A stretch of DNA of 64,000 bases from Salipiger bermudensis (GCF_019801965.1 NZ_JAHVIA010000006.1:186001-250000); one strand, 5' to 3'; positions 44,317 through 53,801 are shown, counted from the first letter of the stretch. Notes: generated from the letters alone by a model not told the origin. Translations and numbers: made by a program.

Positions 44317-45491
44317 GCCCCGAGCGCGTCGTCATCGTCGGAGCGGGGCAGGGCGGACTTCAGGCCGCGATCAGCCTGCGCCAGAACGGTTTCGACGGCG
44401 CGATCACCCTGATCGGGGCCGAGCCCGGGCTGCCCTACCAGCGCCCGCCGCTCTCCAAAGCCTACCTGCAGGACGGCAAGGCCGAGGCGCTGGTGCTGCG
44501 GCCTGCGAGCTTCTTTGAGAGCAAGCAGGTTGAGTACCTGCCCGGCAGCAGCGTGCTTGAGATCGACCGCGCCGCGGGCGAGGTCCGGCTCGATGGGGCC
44601 GGGGCCGACCGGCGACTGGGCTACGATCATCTCATCCTCGCCACCGGCACCCGCAACCTGCGCCCGCCCATCGACGGGCTGGAGCTCGCCTGCGACCTGC
44701 GCACGCTCGACGATGCCGCCCGGCTGCGTGAGGCGCTGGCCGGCCCGCGCCGCATCGCGGTGATCGGGGGCGGCTTCATCGGGCTCGAGTTCGCCGCGGT
44801 GGCGCGCAAGCTCGGCCACGAGGTCAGCGTCATCGAGGCGGCGCCGCGCCTGATGGCGCGGGCGGTGTCTCCGGCCATATCGCGGCATTTCGAAGACTGG
44901 CACCGCGCGCGAGGCGTCGCTTTGCATCTCGGACGCGCCGCCATCGGGGTCGACGCGACCGGCGTCAGCCTTGATGACGGCGCGCGGGTCGATGCCGATT
45001 TCGTGCTGCTCGCCGCCGGGGTGCGACCCAATACCGAGCTCGCCGAGGCCGCCGGGCTCGAGACCGGCAACGGCATCTCGGTCGATGCGCAGCTGCAAAG
45101 CTCGGACCCGGCGATCTCGGCGCTCGGCGATTGCGCTTGCTTCCCCGATCCGCGCAGCGGCGCGATGGTGCGGCTGGAAAGCGTTCAGGCCGCCACCGAC
45201 CACGCCAGGCTGATCGCCACGCGCATCGCCAAGGGGGCGTGCCCGGATTACCAGGCGCTGCCGTGGTTCTGGTCCGATCAGGGCGACCAGAAACTGCAGA
45301 TCGCGGGCTTCGCCGGGCCGGGGGCGACGGAGGAGGTTGTCTCGGAGGGGCTCGTTGCGCGGTTCGATGCGGCTGGGCTCGCCGCGGTCGAAACGGTCAA
45401 TAATGCACGGGTCCACATGAAGGCGCGCAAGCTGCTGGGGCCGGGCGGATCGGCCGATTTCGCCGCGCTCAAGGAGGCGATTGCCGCCTGA
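44313..45491 (+). CDS. NAD(P)H-ferredoxin reductase, FAD dependent
   Basis: 392 residues from GTG 44313, fixed by GGAGGAG and by the 4-base overlap with the ferredoxin. FAD-binding VVIVGAGQGG at the N-terminus, NAD-binding IAVIGGGFIGLEFAAVARKLG (about 145-165), and ISALGDCACFP near the FAD. Putidaredoxin-reductase type. Ends the P450 electron chain; 72 bases before the TRAP genes. Confidence 0.94.
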   Translation: MSPERVVIVGAGQGGLQAAISLRQNGFDGAITLIGAEPGLPYQRPPLSKAYLQDGKAEALVLRPASFFESKQVEYLPGSSVLEIDRAAGEVRLDGAGADRRLGYDHLILATGTRNLRPPIDGLELACDLRTLDDAARLREALAGPRRIAVIGGGFIGLEFAAVARKLGHEVSVIEAAPRLMARAVSPAISRHFEDWHRARGVALHLGRAAIGVDATGVSLDDGARVDADFVLLAAGVRPNTELAEAAGLETGNGISVDAQLQSSDPAISALGDCACFPDPRSGAMVRLESVQAATDHARLIATRIAKGACPDYQALPWFWSDQGDQKLQIAGFAGPGATEEVVSEGLVARFDAAGLAAVETVNNARVHMKARKLLGPGGSADFAALKEAIAA

Positions 45492-45563
45492 CGAGGAGTT
45501 TGGCTTGCGCCGCCCCGCCGGGCGGCACAGGCTTTTGAAGAGGGTTCAAACGGGAGGAGAACC

Positions 45564-46544
45564 ATGAAGATCACGTCACTCACCCTGGGCGCGGCGCTGG
45601 CCGCGAGCCTTGCGGTCTCGGCGCAGGCGCAGGAGCTGAAATACGCCAACTGGGCGCCGCCGTTCCACACCATCACCGAGGCGCAGATCGAGCCGCTCGC
45701 CAGCGCGCTGGCCGAGGGCACGGCAGAGGGCGCGAGCCTGCGCGCCTTCCACGGCGGCGAGCTCGGTGCAGGGCCCGCGGACCAGTATGTGCGCATCGTG
45801 CAGGGCACCGCCGACATGGGCTGGGGCCTGCCGGGCTACACCTCGTCGCAATTCCCCAAGACGCTGATCGTCGAGCTGCCGGGCGCGCTGCCTCTCGAGG
45901 AGCCGGGCTACGCCGCGCTCTGGCGCGCCTTCGAGGGCGAGCTAAAGGGCGAGTTCCCGATGACCGAGGCGATCGCGCTCTGGGGCGCCGAGCCCAACGT
46001 GCTGATGATGAAGGAGCGCGAGGTGCTGAGCCCCGAGGATCTCAGCGGCCTGAAGATCCGCGTTGCCGGCTCGATCGCCGCCGAGGCGATGGAAGCGCTC
46101 GGCGCGACGCCGGTGCAGCTACCGATGACGCAGGTCTATAACGGCCTGCAGACCGGCCTGATCGACGGGCTGGTCAGCGGCGCCTCGGTTTTGTCGGACT
46201 TCAAGCTCAACGAGGTCGTCAGCTCCGTCACCACCGGGCCCAACCTTGGCCGGCTGACCTTCTTCACGGTGATGAACAAGGGCGTCTATGACGGGCTCTC
46301 CGACGAGGCACGCGCGGCGCTCGACGCGGTCAAGGGCGAGCCGATCTCGAAGATGACCGAGGAGGCCTGGGTCGCCACCGCCGACAAGGCGCTCGAGGAG
46401 GCCCGCAGCTCGGACGCGATCACCGTCAACGATCTCGACGAAGCCGCGAGCAAGGCCTTCGACGACGCGCTCGCCGAGGTGACCGACGCCTATGTTGCCG
46501 AGGTCGGCGGCGAAGCGGCGCTGGCCGCGATCCAGGGCCAGTGA
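45564..46544 (+). CDS. dctP: TRAP transporter solute-binding protein DctP
   Basis: 326 residues with a signal peptide (about 1-23, SAQAQ-EL). It has the DctP pattern LKYANWAPP, GGELGAGPADQYVRIVQGTADM and LKIRVAGSIAAEAMEALGATPVQLPMTQVYNGLQTGLIDGLV, with the carboxylate-binding Arg in KIRVAG. It delivers an organic acid to DctQM. Strong GGGAGGAG site. Position suggests it captures the P450 substrate or a related acid. Confidence 0.93.
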   Translation: MKITSLTLGAALAASLAVSAQAQELKYANWAPPFHTITEAQIEPLASALAEGTAEGASLRAFHGGELGAGPADQYVRIVQGTADMGWGLPGYTSSQFPKTLIVELPGALPLEEPGYAALWRAFEGELKGEFPMTEAIALWGAEPNVLMMKEREVLSPEDLSGLKIRVAGSIAAEAMEALGATPVQLPMTQVYNGLQTGLIDGLVSGASVLSDFKLNEVVSSVTTGPNLGRLTFFTVMNKGVYDGLSDEARAALDAVKGEPISKMTEEAWVATADKALEEARSSDAITVNDLDEAASKAFDDALAEVTDAYVAEVGGEAALAAIQGQ

Positions 46545-47041
46545 TGCGCGCCCTGCACAGGTTTGCGGAGGGGCTGATCAGCCTCTCCGCGATCATCGGC
46601 ACGCTGGGGCTGCTCTTCGTAGTGGCGGTGATCGTCATTGATGTGATCGGGCGCAATTTCGGCATGCCGCTCTACGGTGCGCAGGATCTGGTGATGATGA
46701 CGATGGTTGTCGTGGTGTTCGGTGGCATGGCGCTCTGTGGCCGCGAGGACGGGCACATCGTTGTCGACATCCTCGAGCCGCGCTTTTCGCCGCGCCTCAA
46801 CCGCGCCATCGATCTGGCCGCGGGCCTGCTTGGCGCGACGATCTTCGTGGTGATCGCCTATACCGTCTTCAAGAGCGCCCAGCTGAGCCAGATGCTGAAC
46901 CTCTCGACCAACCTGCTGCGGCTGCCGACCGCGTGGTTCCAATACGCGCTCTGCGCGCTGTCGCTGGTCGCCGCGCTTGCGCTGATCCTGCGCGCGCTGA
47001 TCAGCCCGCGCCGCCCCCATCCGGAGCAAGAGGCATCATGA
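46541..47041 (+). CDS. dctQ: TRAP transporter small permease DctQ
   Basis: 166 residues, four membrane helices, with VIVIDVIGRNFGMPLYGAQDLVMM and GREDGHIVVDIL, typical of DctQ. Start overlaps the dctP stop, and the stop overlaps dctM (ATGA at 47038-47041), giving coupled translation. Confidence 0.93.
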   Translation: MMRALHRFAEGLISLSAIIGTLGLLFVVAVIVIDVIGRNFGMPLYGAQDLVMMTMVVVVFGGMALCGREDGHIVVDILEPRFSPRLNRAIDLAAGLLGATIFVVIAYTVFKSAQLSQMLNLSTNLLRLPTAWFQYALCALSLVAALALILRALISPRRPHPEQEAS

Positions 47042-48336
47042 GCCCGGTTCTGATCGGCAGCGCCGGCTTCGTGCTGCTGCTTGCCCTGCTGCTGCTGCGC
47101 ATCCCGGTGGCCTTCGCCATGTTCACCGTAGGCTTCGTCGGCATCTGGATCCTAAACGGGCTTCAGGCCGCCACCGGCCTCTTGGCTTCCGAAACCTTCG
47201 CGCTGGCCTCCAATTCCGAGCTCATCGTGGTGCCGCTGTTCATCCTGATGGGCAACGTGGCGAGCGTCACCGGCATGAGCCGGCGGCTCTACGAAGCCGC
47301 CTATGCCACCATCGGGCAGGTGCGCGGCGGGCTCGCGGCGGCGACGGTGATCGGCTGCGGCGGCTTCGCGGCGCTCTCGGGCTCCTCGGTTGCCTCGGCG
47401 CTGACCATGGGCCGCACCGCGCTGGCCGAGATGGACCGCTTCAACTACAGCCCGCGCCTCTCCACCGGCGTGGTGGCGGCGGGCGGCACGCTGGGCATCC
47501 TGATTCCGCCCTCCACCGGCTTCGTGATCTACGCCATCCTGACCGAGCAGAGCATCGGCCGGCTGTTCATGGCGGGGGTCATTCCCGGCATCCTGCTGCT
47601 GACGCTGTTCCTGCTGACCGTGCTGCTGCTTTGCGCCCTCAAGCCGGCGCTGGGACCGAAAGGCCCGTCCACCACGCTGTCGGAGAAGGGCCGGGCGTTT
47701 CTCGGGGCGATCCCGATCCTCGTGGTGATCCTGCTGACCATCGGCGGCATCTATACCGGCGTGTTCTCCCCCACCGAAGCCGCGGGCGTCGGCGCGGCAC
47801 TGGTCATCGCCATCGGCGCGTTCAGCCGGACACTCGATCTGCGCAGCTTCTGGCAGGCGGCGCGCAGCAGCGTCACCACCACCGCCTCGGTAATGCTGAT
47901 CCTGATGGCGGCGCATCTGATCAACCCGTTCATCGCGCTGAGCCACCTGCCGGCCGAGGTCAGCCGGATGCTCGTCGCCTTCGATCTCGGCACCTATGGC
48001 ACGCTGATCCTGATCCTCGCGATCTACCTCGTGCTCGGATGCTTCCTCGAGGGGCTCGCGATGCTGGTGCTGACCCTGCCGATCTTCATGCCGGTGATCC
48101 TGTCGCTCGGCATCGATCCGATCTGGTTCGGGGTGCTGGTGGTGCTGACGCTCGAGATGGGGCTGATCTCGCCGCCGGTCGGGATCAACGTGTTCATCGT
48201 CAAGTCGGTGGCGCGCAACGTGCCGCTGAGCGAGATCTTCTGGGGCGTGATCCCGTTCTGGTTCGCCATGCTGGCGACGCTCGGCCTGTTGGTGGCGCTG
48301 CCGCAGCTCTCGCTCTGGCTGCCGAGCCTGATGTAG
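47038..48336 (+). CDS. dctM: TRAP transporter large permease DctM
   Basis: 432 residues, about 12 membrane helices. DctM motifs: PLFILMGNVASVTGMSRRLYEAA, GCGGFAALSGSSVASALTMGR, LGILIPPSTGFVIYAILTEQSIGRLFMAGVIPG, and LEMGLISPPVGINVFIVKS near the end. It completes a Na+-driven TRAP system and probably ends the P450-TRAP operon. Confidence 0.95.
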   Translation: MSPVLIGSAGFVLLLALLLLRIPVAFAMFTVGFVGIWILNGLQAATGLLASETFALASNSELIVVPLFILMGNVASVTGMSRRLYEAAYATIGQVRGGLAAATVIGCGGFAALSGSSVASALTMGRTALAEMDRFNYSPRLSTGVVAAGGTLGILIPPSTGFVIYAILTEQSIGRLFMAGVIPGILLLTLFLLTVLLLCALKPALGPKGPSTTLSEKGRAFLGAIPILVVILLTIGGIYTGVFSPTEAAGVGAALVIAIGAFSRTLDLRSFWQAARSSVTTTASVMLILMAAHLINPFIALSHLPAEVSRMLVAFDLGTYGTLILILAIYLVLGCFLEGLAMLVLTLPIFMPVILSLGIDPIWFGVLVVLTLEMGLISPPVGINVFIVKSVARNVPLSEIFWGVIPFWFAMLATLGLLVALPQLSLWLPSLM

Positions 48337-48816
48337 AGGATTTTCCCGGACGCCGCGGTGCCACGCCGGTGCCGCGGCGTGTCCGCTGCGTATGATTGCC
48401 CTGCGCGTCTTCGGGCAGACCGGCAAAGGCGTTTGGCTGGGGCCAAACGCAGAAGCAAAGCAAAGGCCCGCCACGGGCAGGCAGACGATACCGCGCTCGA
48501 AGGTGCCGCCGCGCGCCCATGATCCTGCTGATCTTCTTCTGCCCCCTCCTTACCGCCGCTCCCCGCCATGTAAGGATTCCCTGTGCCACTCCATTCGGCG
48601 CAGCGGCGCTTTCTCGCGACAGGGGAGGGAAAAGACCGCGAGTCAGGATTGACGACAATCGGCATTTGTCATCTTTAAGGGGCAGGCCGCGTCCGAGGAG
48701 CTGCGTCCGGCTGTGCCGGCGCCGGGGAGGGGAGCGCGACCGCCGGCAGCTGATCTGCGGCCGGTGATGCAGACTTACCGGGCCGAACCGCGGCACCGTC
48801 AGAAAGGACCGTCCTG
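48337..48816. other. Intergenic region with stems and an operator
   Basis: 480 bases between the TRAP operon and the first hydrolase. Stems: 48350-48358/48372-48380 (ACGCCGCGG/CCGCGGCGT) soon after the dctM stop, and a perfect 9-base stem GCGTTTGGC/GCCAAACGC at 48429-48450. The GntR-type palindrome is at 48647-48661. Open frames here lack motifs and ribosome sites. Confidence 0.5.
48647..48661. promoter_or_regulatory. GntR-type operator, copy 1
   Basis: GATTGACGACAATCG differs by one base from GATTGTCGACAATCG at 54061-54075. The outer parts form the TTG...CAA dyad typical of FadR-type GntR sites. It lies 155 bases before the M20 gene and overlaps a -35-like TTGACG (48649-48654), though no good -10 is seen. 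Confidence 0.5.
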
Positions 48817-49950
48817 ATGCTCCCCGAACTCGATTTCAACGCCGATGCGATCGTCGCCGGGCTCAAGCCCTGGATCGAATGCGAGAGCCCGAGCTATGAT
48901 GCGGCGGCGCTGGCGCAGATGATGGATCTCGTGGCCTATGAGTGTGCCGCGATCGGTGCTTCGATCGAGATCATCCCGGGGCGCATGGGGTGCGGCCCCT
49001 CGGTGCGGGCCCGGATGCCGCACCCGGATCAGGGCCAGCCCGGAATTCTCGTGTCGGGGCACATGGACACGGTGCACCCGGTGGGCACGCTGGCCAAGAA
49101 CCCGTTTCGCATCGAAGGCGGGCGTGCCTTCGGGCCCGGCATCATGGACATGAAATCGGGCAATTACATTGCCCTCGAAGCGATGCGCAAGATCGCTGCC
49201 AGCGGCCTGCGGACGCCGCTTCCGGTGACCTTCCTCTTCACCCCGGACGAGGAGATCGGCTCGCCCGCGACGCGCGAGCTGATCGAGGCTGAGGCGCGGG
49301 CAAACCGCTACTTCCTGTGCCCCGAGCCGGCCCATGCGGGCAATGCCGTCACCACCGGGCGCTATGCCATCGCGCGCTACGAGATCACCTGCTCGGGCAA
49401 GCCGAGCCATGCGGGTGCGGATGTGAAGGGCGGGGTGTCGGCGGTGCGCGAACTGGCGCGCCGGATCCTCGAGATCGAAGAGATGACCACCGAAGACTGC
49501 ACCTTCTCGGTCAATGACGTCACCTCCGGGCAATGGGTCAACTGCGTGCCGAGCTTCGCGCGGGCGCAGGTCCTGTCAATGGCCAAGAAGCAGGCCGATC
49601 TCGATGCCGGTGTCGCAAAGATGCTGGCGCTCGCCGGCGAGCGCAACGGTGTCGCCTTCACCGTCGAAACCACGGTCCTGCGTCCGGTCTGGGAAAACGA
49701 GCAGCCCGAGACGATGGCGCTCTATGAAATTGCCAAGGGGCTCGCCGCTGAGATCGGAATGGATCTGCCCTACGTCTCCTCGGGCGGCGGCTCCGACGCG
49801 AATTTCTCCGGCGCGCTGCGCATCCCCTCCCTCTGTTCGCTCGGCGTCGCGGGGGCCGGGCTGCACACGCTCGAGGAGTATATCGACATCGACAGCATCG
49901 TGCCGCGGACCCGCCTTCTGGCCGGGCTGTTCATGACCCTCGAGGGCTGA
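48817..49950 (+). CDS. M20 metallopeptidase, carboxypeptidase G2/ArgE type
   Basis: 377 residues. Zinc ligands in VSGHMDTVHPVG and GPGIMDMKSGN, catalytic and bridging Glu in TPDEEIGSPATR, and a dimerisation domain starting ITCSGKPSHAGADVKGGVSAV. The family cleaves amide bonds next to a carboxylate (N-acyl amino acids, dipeptides, pteroyl-Glu). No signal peptide, so it acts after uptake. ATG 48817 follows AGAAAGGA. First gene of the operon. Confidence 0.93.
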   Translation: MLPELDFNADAIVAGLKPWIECESPSYDAAALAQMMDLVAYECAAIGASIEIIPGRMGCGPSVRARMPHPDQGQPGILVSGHMDTVHPVGTLAKNPFRIEGGRAFGPGIMDMKSGNYIALEAMRKIAASGLRTPLPVTFLFTPDEEIGSPATRELIEAEARANRYFLCPEPAHAGNAVTTGRYAIARYEITCSGKPSHAGADVKGGVSAVRELARRILEIEEMTTEDCTFSVNDVTSGQWVNCVPSFARAQVLSMAKKQADLDAGVAKMLALAGERNGVAFTVETTVLRPVWENEQPETMALYEIAKGLAAEIGMDLPYVSSGGGSDANFSGALRIPSLCSLGVAGAGLHTLEEYIDIDSIVPRTRLLAGLFMTLEG

Positions 49951-49995
49951 CCGCGTGATCCGCCCTTTTCATCCGTCTCACCGCCAAGAGGATAG

Positions 49996-51060
49996 ATGAC
50001 CGTTCAGAACCGCGCGAGCTGCGCCATCGAAATCGGCGCCCTGTCGACCCCGTTCCACTCGATGTCAGCCGAGGAGGGCGCAGCCGTGGCGCGCGACCTC
50101 TACGGTCTCGAGGGCGAGCTGAGGCGCTTTGCGACCGAGAAGGACGATACCTTCCGGCTGACCTCGGCGGAGGGCGCGCAATACGTGCTCAAGATCGCCA
50201 ACCCGGGCGAGAGCTTGGAGGAGATCGACTTGCAGGTGGCCGTCCTGCGCCATCTCGAGACGGCCGACCCGAGATTGCCGGTGCCGCGCGTCTTCGCCAC
50301 AAGCGCCGGCGCGCTGCTGCCCGAGATCACCGATGGCTCGGGCGCGACCCGCCGGGTGCGCCTGATGAGCTATCTCGACGGCGTGCTGCTCGACAGCTTC
50401 CGGCCCGACACCGCGGAGCTGCGCGAGGTCGGGCGCGTCGGGGCGCGGTTGCGGCGGGCGCTGGAAGGCTTCGAGCACCCGGCCGCGCGCCGGGTCTCGC
50501 CCTGGGACGTGCGTCATCTGCCCGAGCTTGCCATGCTGCTCGACGATATCGAGGACCCGCGCCGGAAAGCGCAGCTCGAGCTGGCCTTCGCGCGCTACCT
50601 CGAGCAGATGCCGCGCATCCGCGCGCTGCGCTGCCAGGTGCTGCACAATGATTTCAGCAGTTCCAACCTGCTGCTCGAGCGCGGCCCCGTGCCGAAGGTC
50701 GCCGGTGTCATTGATTTCGGCGATACCGTCGAGACCGCGATCGCGGTGGACCTCTCGACCGCGATGCTCAACCAACTGCCGCGCGATGCCGCTCAGAACC
50801 CGGTCGAGGACCTGCTGGCCGCGCCGAAGGAGCTTCTGGCGGGCTATCTCGAAATCGCCGATCTCACCGAGGAGGAGCTCTCGCTTCTGCCGCATCTCAT
50901 CCTCGGGCGGATCATCGCACGGGCGCTGATCTCGCTCTGGCGGGCCCGCAGCTTCCCCGAGAACCGGACATACATCCTGCGCAACACCGAGCAGGGCTGG
51001 GCCCAGCTCGACTGGTTCCTCGCGCGCAGTCCCGACCAGCTTTCCAACCTTCTTCTCTGA
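49996..51060 (+). CDS. APH-fold kinase, hydroxylysine-kinase-like
   Basis: 354 residues. Kinase elements: VLKIANP (ATP Lys), catalytic loop H217-N-D219-F-S-S-S-N224 (VLHNDFSSSNLLL) and Mg-binding D240 in VIDFGD. N-terminal FRLTSAEGAQYVLKIANPGES is typical of the bacterial homologues of hydroxylysine kinase rather than antibiotic phosphotransferases. It sits 33 bases before a class III PLP enzyme, an arrangement matching kinase plus phospho-lyase. It probably phosphorylates a hydroxyl of an amino compound. Confidence 0.82.
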   Translation: MTVQNRASCAIEIGALSTPFHSMSAEEGAAVARDLYGLEGELRRFATEKDDTFRLTSAEGAQYVLKIANPGESLEEIDLQVAVLRHLETADPRLPVPRVFATSAGALLPEITDGSGATRRVRLMSYLDGVLLDSFRPDTAELREVGRVGARLRRALEGFEHPAARRVSPWDVRHLPELAMLLDDIEDPRRKAQLELAFARYLEQMPRIRALRCQVLHNDFSSSNLLLERGPVPKVAGVIDFGDTVETAIAVDLSTAMLNQLPRDAAQNPVEDLLAAPKELLAGYLEIADLTEEELSLLPHLILGRIIARALISLWRARSFPENRTYILRNTEQGWAQLDWFLARSPDQLSNLLL

Positions 51061-51093
51061 CGGCGTCCAGCCTCCCCTTCCGAAAGGATCCGC

Positions 51094-52446
51094 ATGTCTT
51101 CCTCAATTCCCGCCCGCGGCAAGATGGTAAACGCCTTCAACCCCGACAGCCTCGCCGCACTCGACCCGCTCCGGCGCGAGGCCATCGAGCGCCGCACCCG
51201 GCTGCTCGGCCCGGCCTACCGCCTGTTCTACCAGGATCCTGTCGAGCTGCGCGAAGGCGCGGGCACGCGGCTCTTCGACAGTCAGGGGCAGGAATATCTC
51301 GACGCCTACAACAATGTCGTCTCGGTCGGCCATTGCCACCCTCGGGTGATCGAGGCGGTGCACCGCCAGATGCAGACCCTCTGCACCCATACCCGCTACA
51401 TCCAGGAAGGCATCCTCGACTACGCAGAGGCCATGCTGCCCACCTTCGGCGGGCGCATCGCCGCAGAAGGGCACATGATGTTCACCTGCACCGGCTCCGA
51501 GGCCAACGACCTCGCGATGCGCATCGCCAAGCATTACACCGGGCATGACGGCATCATCATCACCCGCGAGGCCTACCACGGCAATTCCGAGCTCACCGCC
51601 GGGTTCTCGGCGTCGCTGGGAGAGGCGTCTCCGCTGGGCACCTGGGTGCGCACCGTTCCCGCGCCCGACAGCTACCGCGCGGATCCCGCCACGCTGGGCC
51701 AGAGCATGGCCGAGGCGGTGACCGAGCAGGCCTGGCATCTCAAGCGCAACGGCAACGGGCTCGCGGCCTTCATCGCGGACTCGCTGTTCTCCTCCGATGG
51801 CATCTACGCGACGCCCGACGTGCTCGGCCCGGTGGCGGACGCGGTCCGCGCGGCGGGCGGGCTGTTCGTCGCCGACGAGGTGCAGAGCGGCTTCGGGCGC
51901 TCGGGCGATGCGTTCTGGGGCTACCAGCGCCACGGGGTCGATCCCGATATCGTCAGCATGGGCAAGCCGATGGGCAACGGCTACCCGGTGGCCGGCATCG
52001 CGCTGGTGCCGGAAATCGTCGAGCGTTTCGGTAAGGATACCCGCTATTTCAATACTTTCGGCGGCAATGGCGTGGCGATGGCGGCGGCGCAGGCAGTGTT
52101 CGACGTGATCCGCGAGGAAGAGCTGCAGGCGAATTCCAAGCTGCGCGGCGCGCAGATCCAGGATGGCATGCGCAAGCTGGCCGAGCGTTTCGACGTCATC
52201 GGCGACGTGCGTGGCGCGGGGCTCTATGTCGGGGTCGAGCTGGTCTCGGATCGTGCGGCAAAGACACCCGACGCGGCCACCGCAAGCGCCATCGTCAATG
52301 CGCTGCGCGCCCGCCGCGTGCTGATCTCGGCCACCGGCCCCGATGGCAACATCCTCAAGATCCGTCCGCCGCTGGTCTTTACCGAGGCGGATGTCGCCTG
52401 GCTGATTGCGGCCACCGAAGAGGTGCTGACCGAGATCTGCGCCTGA
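51094..52446 (+). CDS. Class III PLP enzyme, aminotransferase/phospho-lyase-like
   Basis: 450 residues. Schiff-base K291 in SMGKPMGNGYPVAGIAL, cofactor motif FVADEVQSGFGRSG, and AYNNVVSVGHCHPRVIEAV near the start. KPMGNG with DVQ/DEVQ-type context is shared by aminotransferases and by ethanolamine-phosphate and phosphohydroxylysine phospho-lyases (AGXT2L types), which eliminate phosphate and ammonia. The preceding kinase favours the lyase option. GAAAGGA precedes the ATG. Confidence 0.82.
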   Translation: MSSSIPARGKMVNAFNPDSLAALDPLRREAIERRTRLLGPAYRLFYQDPVELREGAGTRLFDSQGQEYLDAYNNVVSVGHCHPRVIEAVHRQMQTLCTHTRYIQEGILDYAEAMLPTFGGRIAAEGHMMFTCTGSEANDLAMRIAKHYTGHDGIIITREAYHGNSELTAGFSASLGEASPLGTWVRTVPAPDSYRADPATLGQSMAEAVTEQAWHLKRNGNGLAAFIADSLFSSDGIYATPDVLGPVADAVRAAGGLFVADEVQSGFGRSGDAFWGYQRHGVDPDIVSMGKPMGNGYPVAGIALVPEIVERFGKDTRYFNTFGGNGVAMAAAQAVFDVIREEELQANSKLRGAQIQDGMRKLAERFDVIGDVRGAGLYVGVELVSDRAAKTPDAATASAIVNALRARRVLISATGPDGNILKIRPPLVFTEADVAWLIAATEEVLTEICA

Positions 52447-52517
52447 CCCGGGCCGCCGCGCGGGGCAGGGCCCCTATCGCGGCGCCCTCGACCGACAGCA
52501 ACCGACGAGGATCCAAG

Positions 52518-53801
52518 ATGGCACTGGACGACACACTACGCGAAGACCTGATGCGCTCCGTGACGGAGGCCTTCTCCGAGCAGACCGCTTATCTCAAGAC
52601 GCTGGTCGGGTTCCGCTCGCAGCGCGGGGAGGAGTTCGCGATCCAGGATTTCATCCACGAGGATTTCGCGGGGCGCGGTCTCAAGATGGATCGTTTCGAG
52701 ATGGACGAGGCCGCGCTGACCGCCCACGAGGGCGGGGCGCCGTTTTCCGACGCCCATTCGCGGGCGCCGATCGTCGTCGGCATCCACCATCCCCGGGTCC
52801 AGACCGGGCGGTCGCTGATCCTTCAGCATCATCTCGACGTGGTGCCGGTTGGCCCGCGCGAGATGTGGACGCGGGATCCCTATGCCGGCGAGATCGAGGA
52901 TGGCTGGATGTATGGCCGTGGCGCCGGCGACATGAAGGCGGGCGCGTCGGCCAATGTCTTCGCGCTCGAGGCGCTGCGGCGGGTTGGGCTGCAGCCGGCC
53001 GCGCCGGTCTATCTGCAATCGGTGGTCGAGGAGGAATCCACCGGCAACGGGGCGCTGCAGACCTTCCTGCGCGGCTACACCGCCGATGCTGCGCTGATCC
53101 CCGAGCCGGAAGGCGAGCGGCTCGCGCGGGCGAATGTCGGGGTGCTGTGGTTCGAGGTGCTGGTGCGCGGCCACCCGACCCATGTCAGCGAGATGGGAAG
53201 CGGCAACAACGCTATCGATTCCGCCTACCGGCTGATCGCGGCGTTGCGCGAGGTCGAGCAACGCTGGAACGACGCCCGCGACGACCATCCCGAATTTGCC
53301 GGTATGGAGCATCCGATCAATCTCAACATCGGACGCATCGAGGGGGGCGACTGGGGCTCGTCGGTTCCGGCCTGGTGCCGGTTCCAGGTCCGGGTGTCGA
53401 TCTATCCGGGCGAAACGGCACAGGACAAGCTCGCCGAGATCGTGGACCACGCCAGGCGCTTCGCCGACGCCGATCCGTTCCTGTCGCGGAACCCGCCGGC
53501 CTTCACCCAGAACGGCTTCAACGCCGAGGGCTACGTCCTCGCGCCGGGCTCCGATGCCGAGGCGACCCTCGCGTCGGCGCACCGGGGCGCCTTCGGCTCC
53601 GAGCTGCAGGGCACCGTCACCCCGGCCTATCTCGATGCCCGCGTCTACGCGCTCTACAACAAGATCCCGACACTCTGCTACGGGCCCACGGCGCGCAACA
53701 TCCACGGGTTCGACGAGGCGGTGAGCCTCGAGTCGCTGCGGGTCACGACGCAGTCGATGGCGCTCTTCATCGCGGAATGGTGCGGCGTGGAGCCGATCTG
53801 A
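52518..53801 (+). CDS. M20 metallopeptidase, ArgE/DapE-like
   Basis: 427 residues. Motifs: LILQHHLDVVPVG (zinc His/Asp), YGRGAGDMKAGASAN, VVEEESTGNGA (catalytic Glu pair) and the dimer-domain HPTHVSEMGSGNNAIDSAYRLIAAL. Belongs to the acetylornithine-deacetylase/N-acyl-amino-acid branch, distinct from the G2-like hydrolase at 48817, so the operon can cut two kinds of amide. Last gene of the first operon; ACGAGGA site upstream. Confidence 0.93.
   Translation: MALDDTLREDLMRSVTEAFSEQTAYLKTLVGFRSQRGEEFAIQDFIHEDFAGRGLKMDRFEMDEAALTAHEGGAPFSDAHSRAPIVVGIHHPRVQTGRSLILQHHLDVVPVGPREMWTRDPYAGEIEDGWMYGRGAGDMKAGASANVFALEALRRVGLQPAAPVYLQSVVEEESTGNGALQTFLRGYTADAALIPEPEGERLARANVGVLWFEVLVRGHPTHVSEMGSGNNAIDSAYRLIAALREVEQRWNDARDDHPEFAGMEHPINLNIGRIEGGDWGSSVPAWCRFQVRVSIYPGETAQDKLAEIVDHARRFADADPFLSRNPPAFTQNGFNAEGYVLAPGSDAEATLASAHRGAFGSELQGTVTPAYLDARVYALYNKIPTLCYGPTARNIHGFDEAVSLESLRVTTQSMALFIAEWCGVEPI

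Noticed and set aside
48392-48767. Open frames of 86 and 123 residues before the first M20 gene
   Set aside because: Arg/Pro-rich, no ribosome site, and one frame runs through the palindrome and stems.
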